From Chimonanthus salicifolius (taxonomy: Eukaryota; Streptophyta; Magnoliopsida; Laurales; Calycanthaceae), in contig CM023538.1 of assembly GCA_013350335.1 (NCBI GenBank), positions 53,426,769 to 53,490,768 on the forward strand: a DNA stretch of 64,000 bases. Reading direction: 5' to 3'. The translations under genes and the position numbers were made by a program. Shown one piece after another: positions 36,579 to 47,119 of the stretch (position 1 is its first letter; the number at the start of each line of letters is the position of its first letter). Below the pieces are notes generated by a model. That model worked only from the letters and a program-made list of their open reading frames with translations, was not told the DNA's origin and did no database searches.

Positions 36579-37025
36579 CAGAGCCGGCTTAATGGGGTAG
36601 CAAGAAAAGCGGTTGCCTTAGGCCCCCAACTAGAGAAGGCCCAAAATTAATATAAAAAATGAAACGGCAATCACTCATTAACTTTCTCACACGTTTCGAA
36701 ATAAAAAAAAAAAATCCTATCTTTACTTTCCTCTCTCGCGGCTCTCTCATCTCTTCCTTTCTCTCGCGGCTCTCTCATCTCTTCCCTTCTCTTGCCGTTG
36801 CTCTCTCCAACTCTCCATCTTCTCTCCTTCTTTCACTGCTCTTTGCTCTCTCTTTGACCGCTCTCTCTTTCCAAAAGGAAGAAACATAGAATTTAGATTA
36901 ATTTTTTGTCATTATATATAATTAAAATTTGAATTAAATATTACTTATAATAATATGCTAAATACCAAGAAGGCCCCATTTAGAAAATTTTTCATTGAGC
37001 CTCAACTTGTGTTGAGCTGGCTCTA
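36579..37025. mobile_element. hAT-type non-autonomous element
   Basis: A 447-bp unit with terminal inverted repeats CAGAGCCGGCTTAA at the left and the complement TAGAGCCAGCTCAA at the right. The 8-bp direct flanks ATGTCATG (36571-36578) and GTGTCATG (37026-37033) differ at one base. The gene 1 arm shows the unfilled site (TGTGTCATGGAT on the complementary strand near 15780). A short open frame inside is T/C-rich and has no recognisable similarity. Confidence 0.85.
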
Positions 37026-37178
37026 GTGTCATGGATAATGACTTATTGATAAAATGGGGCAGGTGGATTGGGGGTTCCTTATAATTAATCTGATTTACAA
37101 TCATTTCATGAATTTAAAGTGGGTTTGCATTAGCAATTAAGTTCTAATCCTTATTATTGCATTAAATATTAAGAATAA

Positions 37179-37329
37179 CCCACATAGGTATAGCTCAATT
37201 AGTTCTCTTATCTCAGGAAGTGAGAGGTTGCAGGTTCGAACTTCTATAGCCTAACCTTACTGGACTTTAGGGTATTGGGCTCATCTGTATGAATTTTATA
37301 CTGGAAATTCCGTAGTTTCTTACATGTAA
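37179..37329 (+). mobile_element. tRNA-derived SINE
   Basis: Contains a pol III A-box-like TAGCTCAATTAG (37191) and a B-box GGTTCGAACTT about 40 bases later, as in a tRNA-related SINE head, then a body of about 80 bases. Flanks ATTAAGAATAA (37168-37178) and ATTAAAAATAA (37330-37340) match at 10 of 11 bases, a plausible TSD. The tRNA part has decayed and is not a functional tRNA gene. Confidence 0.75.
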
Positions 37330-37340
37330 ATTAAAAATAA

Positions 37341-38149
37341 AAAATTATTATCAACAATTCAATAGTTGAAAATTTTAATTATTTAATGGATTCAAATTCT
37401 CTTTTTTACGACCGTCAATAGGCAAGCTTGATGGCACAGCTTTATTCAAACTTTGAGACGGAAAGTTTGACTTTTACTCTCACTTTGATAGCTGCCCACT
37501 AAAAAAATCTCAAAAATATCTTATATGCAATCTTAAAAAGTGGTTTGGAAAATGTAAACCATGGAGATCCTTGGCCTTTCATTTTAGATGTTAACAATTG
37601 ATTTTTTTAATATATAAAATAAATTCTTAAAAATCTCATGTAAGTAATTGTAGAATTAATCTACCATTAGTCGACATATGAAAATATCATGACCGTATGA
37701 AGTCACCACAGAATAATCAATGATGGAGATAAGTTTAAAGTCTTCGTGTGAGACAAGTTTATTGGCGGGTCGTCTCAGCCGTATACTTATTTTTGGTCAA
37801 TTTTTAAACGTGTGGGGATAAATTAATCTCAGGAAGAAAAGCAGATGCATGAACTTAGTACCAAAAGTAGACAAAAAAGGATTAAGAAAGCTAGATGGAT
37901 AAAGTTTTCACTTAGTCCTTGCATCAGCATGAATTTGTTGGAGCCATTTTCATGAACCACTGCCCCTTAGGAAGGGGCGCTCTCTCTTTCCAACACACGT
38001 GGTTGACATGGTCTTGATGGTGATTGGATGGAAATAGTTGCTTGAATGGTGATTGGGTGTGGTGTGTGGAAAAGTATACTCGATTGCGTCACCTTTGATT
38101 AGTGTTTCCATCAAACTTGTGTGCCATTCGATGATTTTAGCAAATTAAT
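37341..38149. other. Distal flank of P450 gene 2, right arm of the inverted duplication
   Basis: Matches the gene 1 arm on the other strand up to about 37920 (words GCCAATAAACTTGTCTCACACG and TTTTTTGTCTACTTTTGGTAC correspond to 14317 and 14224). From about 37930 to the LINE tail no counterpart was found and no gene is seen. Confidence 0.6.
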
Positions 38150-41100
38150 TTTTTTTTTTTGGAACCAAAGGGTAAGATACTATTCAAAGAGGAAAAAAAC
38201 ATTTCCAAATATACAAAATACACCACAAGAGGGTGCAAAGAATCAAAACAGCAAAATGCCCACAACCCAGGCTAGGTAAACCCAAAAAATCAGGTGCAAA
38301 TAAAGGGGCATAGCCCACAATTAGACATTAGAAAACACCCCATTACCAAAAAAAGTTAGAATTGGATTGTGAAAAGTGTTAATCCAGTCATGCAGTCTCC
38401 ACAAGGAAGGATTAGAATTGCCAGTGACAAGCCAATTGGTAACTAGAAACCTGACTGAGAGATAGTGCGCAGCCTGAGCATGGATCCTTAACCGCCAGTT
38501 GCAATAGTGGCTTAGAGATAGCCATTAAGGAGCCATGATCAGGGATGATGATCCTATCAACAGTGATGTTTTTGCGAAGGCATGAGAGAAGAACCCGTTG
38601 AATGGAAAGAAAAGTAGAGCTAGAGCAGTAGTCCATCGTCGAGTGGGGGAAAATACACATTCCGCAATCCATGGAGGAACCATCACTGAGGACAGTAGCC
38701 AAGAAGAAAGTCCCAGTAGTCTGAATGAAAGCAAAAGTTAGAAAAGAGAGATTTCCAGGAGGGTTATTGCTGCTCGCCATGGTCTTGGGTGCCAATAGGG
38801 ACAGGAGGAGGGAGGTTCTAAAGGGCAGCGAAGGAATTGTCGAGCTTCAAGATATCTCTATTACACAACATGAACAAGATTCTACAACGAACATCAGTGG
38901 ATATCAAGTGAAAAAACCTTCTCACATTAGAAAAAGTGTTTCGAAAATTCTGAAATTTTTCTCACGCCAACAAAACTTGATAGTTGCAGGGAATAATAAA
39001 GAGGCTGCTAGCTTACGAATGGGATTGGAGCTAGAGCTAATCAGTGAAGATGCCTGATAATAATATCCTTGACAGAGCAGTTGAAGCCAAATTTGGTGGA
39101 GAGCATGTTCCAAATGGAGAGGACGAATCTGCACCTGAGAAGATGATCATGGGATTCACAACCAAAGTAGCACAAAGTACAAGTGAGTTGTAGATTGTAT
39201 CCAAACCGATTGAGCATGTCAGTAGTCTTTAGGCCTCTGCTGAAAAGTTTCCATACAACAATGGAGTGTTTAGCAATACAGCCTGGGAACCAAACAAGGG
39301 ACGCCCAAGTAGGACTAGAAGAAGAAGAGATGGACTGAGAAGCAGCGGCAGAGGAGAAGGAGAAAGCTCCATTATCCGAAGAAGTCCAAATGATCTCATC
39401 ATTAATTAGGTGGAAAGGAAGGTCAATCTGGATGATAATATCCCAAATAGCGCGAAGAGCATCGGTGGAGGGATTGGGCAGCTGCCAATGGCCATCAGAG
39501 ATGAGAGTAGCAACTGTTATGTTGGGTTCCCAAACCCAAACTATGAATGTGATGCCCACCAAAATGGTCGAACAAAATAAACCCGGGCTGAATCAAAGGA
39601 TCGAACCAGAATAGAGTATCTATACCGTTACCAAGGGAGTGAAAGATGTGTTTTTTTACAGCATCTCTGATGGAGAGGATCGACTTCCAAACCAAGCATT
39701 ACTCCTCAAGCGAGTCCTCCAAAGAGTTATTCCTCTCAAGTACTTACTGTGAATCCATTTTGATCCATGAGCTATCAACTTTCGAAGACATTGCCCAAAC
39801 CTGCTTGAAGAGACAAGCTTTGCTTGAAATAAATAATTCATGTAGGCCAAGACCACCCTTTGATTTTGGGCTACAAATGGTGCTACAAGAGACAAAATGA
39901 ATTTTCCTTCCCTCCTGAGAACCCCAAAGAAAACGATGCATAGCCTTCTCAATATCACCAAGACAAGACTTTGGGAGTAAGAAAGCATTTGTCCAGTAAA
40001 GTTGCAAGTTGAAGATAGTTGATTTAAGAAGCTCGAGACGACCAGCGAAAGACAAAGAGGAGGCTTTCCAACTGCTAAGCTTGTTCCAAATTTTAGAAAT
40101 GAGCACAACACAATCAGAAACATGCATTCTAGAAGAGAAGAGAGGTAGCCCAAGGTATGTGATTGGAAGTTTGGCTTCAAACATACCAAGGGTCGAGAGA
40201 ATCTCAAGCTTGGAGATGGTAGAACCAGAGAAAATAACTTGGCTCTTGGTGAAGTTGATGGAGAGACCAGAGAACAGGGCAAAATCATCCAACAGAGATT
40301 TAATAGCGACAGCAGAAGCAATATCAGAAGAACAAAAAAATAGCAAGTCATCTGCAAATAGAAGATGAGAGATAATGGTATTTCCAACCGAGAACGGACA
40401 TATTATCTCCTTGTTGCGAATAGACCTTTCAAGAGCACATGTGAAGCTTTCCATGATGATGGAGAAGAGGAAAGGTGAAAGCGGTTCCCCTTGCTGAAGG
40501 CCTTCCAAACTACTAAAAAAACCCCGAGGAGTACCATTGATGAGAACCGAGAAGGAAGGGCACTGAACACATTCCTTAACCTAGCCAATCCAAGTGGAAC
40601 CGAAATTCATCTGATTGAGGATGTGGAATAAACATTCCCAGCGAACACTATCGAAAGCCTTGCGGACGTCTATCTTGATGCACATGCACGGTGGGCCATG
40701 AGGGAGATGAATACCATGTATCAGATCATTGTAAAGCATGATGCTGGAGGAGATTTCCCTCCCCGGGATGAATGCAGTTTGGTTTGGACTGATGAGGTTA
40801 GGAATAAAAAGCTGCACACGGTTAACCAAAATCCTAGAAATAGCCTTGTAAATCTCATTGGATAGTGCAATAGGCCAGAACTGGTCAGGACGATCGGCAT
40901 TGGGGCATTTCGAAATAAGAGTAATAAAGGATGTTTTCACTTGCTTGAGAAGTTTAGAGGAGGTGAAGAAATCAGAGATCGCAGCGAAAACTTCATCACC
41001 AATAACATCCCAACTAGCCTTGAAGAATAAACTGTTGAACCATCAGGCCCCGGAGATTTCCTACCATTAGCTTTATGAAAAACGTAGTCCACTTCCTTCC

Positions 41101-41213
41101 TATTGGCCGGAGTAGAGAGGGACTCAGAATCAACAAGGTTGAGAGAATTGCATACAGTGAATCTAAGGTTAAAACCAGAATAGAGTATCCATACCATTAC
41201 CGATGGTGTGGAA
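38150..41213 (-). mobile_element. Decayed, 5'-truncated L1-type LINE
   Basis: Reads on the - strand, with its poly(A) tail seen as a T-run at 38150-38160. It keeps the end of ORF2 only: the linker before reverse transcriptase, reverse transcriptase, a zinc-knuckle RVT domain and a C-terminal RNase-H-like region. ORF1 and the endonuclease are missing. At the 5' edge (41173-41213) there is a second copy of a motif found at 39605-39648, then solo-type LTR e begins at 41216. Confidence 0.85.
38412..41197 (-). pseudogene. LINE ORF2 remnant (reverse transcriptase, zf-RVT, RNase-H-like)
   Basis: Frames are broken several times. On the - strand, 41197-40937 holds NGRKSPGPDG, the motif just before LINE reverse transcriptase. 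Next, 40940-40581 holds early RT motifs (WPIALSNEIYKAISRILVNR, then IDVRKAFDSVRWE). Then 40508-39744 holds LQQGEPLSPFLF and the catalytic FADDLLFF, and 39695-39495 holds GNGIDTLFWFD. The zf-RVT domain lies at 39562-39041, with CTLCYFGCESHDHLLRC. Last, 38795-38412 is a weak RNase-H-like end with SDGSS. Frameshifts and stops between these blocks mean no working enzyme. Plant L1 ORF2 proteins normally exceed 1,200 residues. Confidence 0.85.
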
Positions 41214-41215
41214 GA

Positions 41216-42575
41216 TGTAATGACCCGACCCGATTTGTCGGGATTTTAGGGTCTCAGTAGCAACCAGGAGAGTGTGGGTCCCGTAGTAGGCCTCATCTCA
41301 CCCGATCCTGAGCTTAGAGACTCGAAGGGCGTTTTAGTAATTTGAATTATTTAATATTTTGTCACGCCAAAATAATTGAAAATCACACATTTCCTCATCC
41401 AAGGTTCAACATCTGATTTTCCTTCGGGTTTTGAAACGTTGTTTTCGAAAGATTCTGATTTTATATTTTAATTAAAAAAAAACTAAAAACTAAAGAAACC
41501 CTAAACCCTAGACGCACCCACTTATAACTCCTCTTGCGCCTCGCACTGTAGCACGCGGCTACAGTGCCACGGCACCATTACCGCTGCCCCCTTCTTCTCT
41601 CTCAGACCTCTTCTTCTCTCTCAGACCCCTCCTTCTCTCTCAGACCTCTCTTCTCTCTCCACTCGGACGAGCGGCATCTCTACAATCGCCGTCGCTGCCT
41701 GACCGGACCAGGTATTTCTTCTTTTCTTCTCCCCCATTCCACTCTTCTTCGATTTTACTTCTTTTTCCTCTGTTTTCCTTCTTTTCTTTTCCCTATTCTC
41801 TCCGATTTCCTCGGATTTTACTCTATTTTTCCTTGATCTTCTTGATCCTCTCTGGTTTTCCCCCTTTTCCCTCTTCTTCCTCCCTGTCCTTTGTTTTTCC
41901 CCTTTCTTCTCCTTCAGCTGGGTTGCTGAGTCAACTCAGCTGGGTAGTCGAGTTGACTCAGCTGAGTCCGAGTATGGGATGAACCAGGCCCAGCTCAACT
42001 CGCATTCGAGCCTTTCTGGCCCAACTTCAACCTGGTCCATCCTTTGGGGCCGGCCCAGTTTGGCCCAACTTTGGGCCCAACCTAGTTTCAGGCCCGGCCC
42101 CTTTCGGCCCAGCTTTGGGCCCAGCCAGTTTCAGGCCCTGATTACAGTTTTAGGCCCAGTTTTCAGTTATGGATTCAGTTTGGCCCGATTTGGGCCTGAC
42201 CCATTTTTGGGCCCATTTTTCAGTTCAAACTTAGTTTGGCTTGTTTTACACGACTACTTATTCTCGTGTTCTTGTTTCGACAGATCGAGCCTCCTCCAAC
42301 TCGGCGGATCTGTTTTCTAGCAGTTAATTTCAAAACGCACACAAGTGAGGGAATTATCACACTTTTACCATATGCATTTCTGCATATACCTATATTTAAC
42401 TACTTGAGCGACATGAGATATGCGGAATGGAACCCCTATGTTTATTTAGCCACTCGAAAAGGGAACTATTCAGATGATTATGTGGCAAGGGGACCACTCC
42501 GTGTACTCGTGTCCAATGATGGTAAAGATCATGATGACTAGAGGTGATAATGCGTAGTATATGCATGTTTACTTG
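41216..42575 (+). mobile_element. Truncated LTR e, relative of LTR f
   Basis: Starts TGTAATGACCCGACCCG and matches, in the opposite orientation, the first 1.2 kb of LTR f (62262 down to about 61040): shared GGGTCTCAGTAGCA, AAATAATTGAAAATCACACA and GAAACCCTAAACCCT. After about 42575 the match stops, so the 3' part is lost and no TSD can be shown. A TATA-like CTTATAACTCC at 41521 is followed by a perfect hairpin at 41543-41567. The CT-rich leader produces open frames on both strands that are not genes. Confidence 0.75.
41543..41567 (+). promoter_or_regulatory. Hairpin conserved in the leader of LTR family e/f
   Basis: Arms GCACTGTAGC and GCTACAGTGC with a 5-base loop, about 20 bases after the TATA-like box. 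The same arms with a 5-base loop recur in LTR f at 61913-61937. Its role is unknown; near the expected transcription start it could be an RNA structure. Confidence 0.7.
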
Positions 42576-42828
42576 TTTAAAATTAGCTTTTCACTTTCAC
42601 TTGTTAACAAAAAAACAAAAAGAATAAATATTATGTTTTTTTAAAGCAATGTCTTTCAACAAAGCACACCACTACTCTCAAATCAAATGAGTTGGACGAA
42701 TTACAATTCAAGTTTTTCCATCAAATCAACTGTATTCAACAAAAAACATCTATTTTTCGTCAAATTATCTTAAAAACAGACCTCGGAATTTAGAGCTACC
42801 GAGGCACACCATGTCCCTAATTTTAGGG
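42576..42828. other. Non-genic fragment between LTR e and LARD-like element 2
   Basis: AT-rich, ending in CCTCGGAATTTAGAGCTACCGAGG, a hairpin-like word. It continues at 45586 after the insertion and is probably part of another LTR that could not be bounded. Confidence 0.4.
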
Positions 42829-43231
42829 CGTTAGAAATTAGACCCAACCCACATTCATCATTCAATCACAGATCAAGCACACACACAAGGAACACGTGGA
42901 TTTACGTGGTTCGGCCCAACCTTGGCCTACTTCCACGGGAGAGTGTAGATCTTGTTAGAAAAGAAGTACAAGATACAGATTTATGGCAATGCCATTTAGG
43001 ATACCCTGACCCAAATCTCTCAGTATCTTCCCTCATCCCTCTCTCTATCTTCCTCACTACATCTCACTCTTCACAGCTCTCACCATCAGAGCTAAGATGG
43101 CCTCCTCAGGCTCCACCAAAGAAAAACCTTACAGAAAGAGACATTATATAGTGTTACTTACAACAGACAGGGCCTGGGCCTGAGCCCATCAGACAACTCA
43201 GGCCAAAAGGCTTTGAGCCATAAATCCAACA
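42829..43231 (-). repeat. 3' LTR of LARD-like element 2
   Basis: Direct copy of 45206-45580. Its first base has changed (CG instead of TG). Confidence 0.85.
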
Positions 43232-45205
43232 AACTCCACTTTAGCGAAAAAGCCTGATATCATGAAGATTGTTGCCCTCAAATTATGACACCTCCACCTG
43301 CTGTGGAGCACCTCCAGCTCCTCATCTTCTGTAAGACGTCCATCCCATACCTCCAGTCTTGACTAAGACTAATTAGCCCAACCAAGCTCCACCTCCAGCA
43401 TTCTTGCCCCAGTTTCCTGTGTTGCATCTACAACTCTACACCAAATGGGCTCCACCTTGAGCATTGCCGCCCAAGCTCCTTCAACTGTTGTCGACCAAAC
43501 TCGACTCCTCCAAAAAAATTCTTCTCCTATTCCAAATCTACATCGGTCACCGCGTAGATCTCTTCGCTGAGATCGTACAGGCGTCGACAGATCTCAATTC
43601 CGAGTCCAGATGACTCCAGAAGTTGCAAAACAATTCTGGCCGTTGATTTTTTCTGGCTGAATGAGTATCTGAATCCTTGTTCCTATAGGGTCACTCGAAA
43701 CTGTAGTCCTGCGGGACTACTCAAAATTGTAGTCCCTCAAGTGTACAGGGAATGGTGGTCCTCCAGACCACGAACCTTTTTTTTTTTAATCCTTTTTTCA
43801 CTCGGTTCACCAAAACCGAGTGGAATCTCATGTTCCTGCCGCCACCGCAGGCCAGCCTTTTCTGGCGCTCGCCGCCTCCGGCGTCGCTGCTGTCCGGCGA
43901 CAACTTGGTGCTGCTTGTGTACCTGCATACCGTGTGTTCTCCTAAGATCCTCGATCTCTGTTCTGCAACATGCTTGGTAGATGATGGAATTTGCCCTCTC
44001 CACCAACAATTTGTTGTTCCTTACGCTCCTCTGGTCGTTTTCCGAGTGCTGCGACTCAGCCAGGTGCTGCCTCGACTGATTTCTCACCGGCGTATGGCCA
44101 TGCTTGGCTCACCATGAGCCACTTGCACTCTACTACCCTGAGAAGGGACAGATCTAGCAGAGATCTGCTCCACCTTCTTCTCCTACAGTTGTGCGACTGC
44201 AGTTGCCTCTGTTGTTCGCCACATTCTCGTCGCTACCACTCTTCTTGGCAGATCTCTTCTCTCACGTCCGGCCGAGATCTGTACGGAACCCCTTCATACA
44301 GACCTTTCTTCCTCGCCTTCCTCTGGCTCTGGCCGCCGTACGAGTGCTCGCTGCTCTCGCCACAGATCTGAAAAAATCAGATCGAGCAGCCTCTGCACCC
44401 GCCGATCTCTTCTCCTTCCTGCTGGTCGGGTGTCTAATGGCCTCCGCTCACAGATCTGAAAACCCCAGATCTGTGCGTCCTCTTGCATAACCCCACTGCA
44501 AACCAATTTGCTCACCCTACTGTCGTTCCTCTATGCAATCACACACCACTCATTGCTGGGTCTGCTCCCTCTCAGATTTGGTTTGCTGGTTTACGCTCAG
44601 CCACCGCTGCTCTGTCCGGTGATTCTGCGGTTCCAAATCTGATAGGAATGCCAGATCTACACTGATTTGGCAGGAAACCCTCTCAGCTGACTGCTCGGCC
44701 CTCCATTCGCTGCTACTTGCAGCTTCCTCGGTTTTGGCCGACGCTGATCTGCGTCTTCTCTCAGATCTACTATGGGTCCCCTCGCTGCAACCTCGACCTT
44801 GGTTTCTCTGCATATCAGATCTGACCGATCTCTGCTGACCAATCTCTGCTCAGATTTGTACCTGGACACTGGCCGCCTTCCTCCTTGGCAACTGCTATGC
44901 TTCTGTTGTCACGGGTCTGCACAAATCGCCTCTGTGCTTAGATCTACAGTGGCTTCTGCTCTTGCTCTCACCGTCACGCTGCTTTTGGCGCTCGCTCGCT
45001 GCTCTGCTTACAGCTGCTGCTTGCCGCAGTCCCAGATCTGTGTCCACTAATCTCAGATCTAGTAGCCCTTGCTCTGCTGCTGACTGGCTGCAAATGCCTT
45101 CTTCCGCAGCCACTGCTTCTCAGATCTGGCAGCCCTTATTGCTTCCATTCGTGGATCTGTGATTTTCTCCGGTCCTGATTCTAAGCCAGAGCTTTGAAAC
45201 CACTT

Positions 45206-45580
45206 TGTCGGAAATTAGACCATTTAATCAGATCAAGCGCGCATACAAAGAACACAGGGATTTACGTGGTTCGGCCCAACCTTGTTCTACGACTACGGGA
45301 GAATGTAGATCTTATTAGAGAAGAAGTACAGGATACATATTTATGACAATGTCATTCAGAAAATCTTGACCCAAATCTTTCAGTATCTTCCCTCATCCCT
45401 CTCTCCATCTTTCTCATCTCACTCTTCAAAGCTCTCACCATTAGAGCTGGGATTGCTTCCTCAGGCTCCACCAAAGAAAAACCATACAGAAAGAGACATT
45501 ATAGAGTGTTGCTTATAACAGACAGAGCCTGAGCCCATCAGACAACTTTGGCCCAAAAGGCTTTGAGTCATAATCCAACA
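45206..45580 (-). repeat. 5' LTR of LARD-like element 2
   Basis: Direct copy of 42829-43231, next to the priming site, with intact TG and CA ends. Confidence 0.85.
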
Positions 45581-45585
45581 TAAGG

Positions 45586-47119
45586 CTACAGAGACACATC
45601 CTTGCTGCTTCCCGGGTTATTAACCCGGTGGAAATTGGTACCATTCACGTGAGTTTAGGTTCTTTCACCCAAGGGCTCTACCCCTTTTTACCTAATCAAT
45701 CATTTCAATTCATTTTCAAGATACATAACCTGGTAACCATGAGATAAATTTCTCTTTTATTTGGGCTGCAACTTAGGTCGGGTTATAACCTGACCCGCAT
45801 GACCCGACTTGAGAAATCATGAGGGTCAAATTGAGAATTACAGGTCAACCAGTCGGGTTCGGGCTAAAGATTTTACAAGTTAATCCGGCCTGACCCATCG
45901 AGAATTTCGGATTGAGAATTCGAGTAAAGTCGAATTGAGTTCCATAAATATTAAGTAAGGTTGGATATCTTGAAACCCGAGTTGCAGCCCAATCCTTTAC
46001 AAACCCAATATGTCATCGTTAGATAACCAAAATCACTTTGTTACTTCATCATGTAAACAAAGTAACAATATATTAAACACATAAGAAATCCTTTTCAAAC
46101 TTTTTCCATGAACAAGTAAATCTTACTAAAATTATTCAAAACCAACACATATAATTCATACTTTACTTTCTTTAGCCTTTTAAATAATTATATGAATAAC
46201 GATAGAGAGCATAACTGCATTTTTGAATGAATAATCACTTCAATCAGAAAATCAAAACATAAATAATGATTTTAATCCCTCTGCAGTTCAAGTAATCAAA
46301 ACTAGAATTAAAAATACATATAATTTAAGATAAAATCATAATTTATAATTCAAATCATAAATATTAATTAAATCCCCCTACCTCAAAGATCATAACCGAG
46401 TTTGGCATTTGCGGGTTGAGTCGGGGACCGAGTTGTAGTCTTAATCGCGTAGGTTGAGTCAAACTGTCGAGCCACTTAGAATTTTCCTTGCATTGCTATA
46501 ATCTGGATCTTCTACAATACATGCTCTTTGGAAGGTCCCGATAGAGAGAGAAAGGAGAAACTGAGAGAAATGATAGAAAGGAAGAAAAACCACTCCTAAT
46601 CGGTAAAGGGATTGGGCGACTGTGGTGACGGCGAGGGAATCCATGGCATTGACGGTGAGCTAGAGAAAGAAAACGATTTGCTGAGAGGCGAGAGGAGAGT
46701 CCAGCAAGAAAAGGAAAATGAGGGTTGAGACTTGAAAGAGACGGAATGAAAGTGTTACGTAGGAAAAGAAGTGAAAAGAAAGAAGGTATGGCACATGTTC
46801 GTGCATCCCATACACATGAAGGCCACCTACACGTGGTTAAGGCCCACATCGTTTTGGTGGATCTAAACCAAATATATATATATATTTCATTTGATTTATT
46901 GATTATCAGTTATTGAATATATTCAAATTAATTAAGATCTATGTCGGGTTTGGATTTAAGAATCGAGACGGGTTTGAGAATCGAGACTTGAGTCACGTCC
47001 TATTTTATTTAATTGTTTATTGATTGAACATTAAATATTATTATCATTATTATTTCTAATTTCATATTCCATCTCCCAATGTTAACTTATTATTTGACTT
47101 TAATTAAAACCCGTTATAC
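45586..47119. other. Non-genic host sequence around MITE 45761
   Basis: The continuation of 42576-42828. AT-rich except for the MITE; 46480-46860 is GA-rich and looks like an LTR leader read on the - strand. Open frames of 60-117 codons here show no recognisable domain. Confidence 0.4.
45761..45992. mobile_element. 232-bp MITE, hAT-like
   Basis: Perfect 13-bp terminal inverted repeats TTGGGCTGCAACT and AGTTGCAGCCCAA. Flanks TCTTTTAT (45753-45760) and TCCTTTAC (45993-46000) could be an 8-bp TSD with two T/C changes. The interior is rich in CCCGA/TCGGG words like the MITE at 16523. Confidence 0.7.

Larger units (their letters stand above)
42829..45580 (-). mobile_element. Non-autonomous short-LTR retrotransposon (LARD-like) 2
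   Basis: LTRs at 42829-43231 and 45206-45580 (403 and 375 bp) share GGATTTACGTGGTTCGGCCC, GAGAATGTAGATCTT-type words and an AATCCAACA end. The complement of a tRNA-Met priming site (GCTTTGAAACCA, 45191-45202, 10 of 12) lies three bases from the right LTR, so it reads on -. Flanks TAGGG (42824-42828) and TAAGG (45581-45585) fit a TSD with one change. The 2-kb interior is crowded with AGATCTG words and long chance open frames but has no gag or pol motif. Confidence 0.85.

Noticed and set aside
43737..45162. Many open frames of 60-126 codons on both strands
   Set aside because: Interior of LARD-like element 2, GC-richer with few stops. No domain motif, no codon pattern, and no conservation between the related elements.
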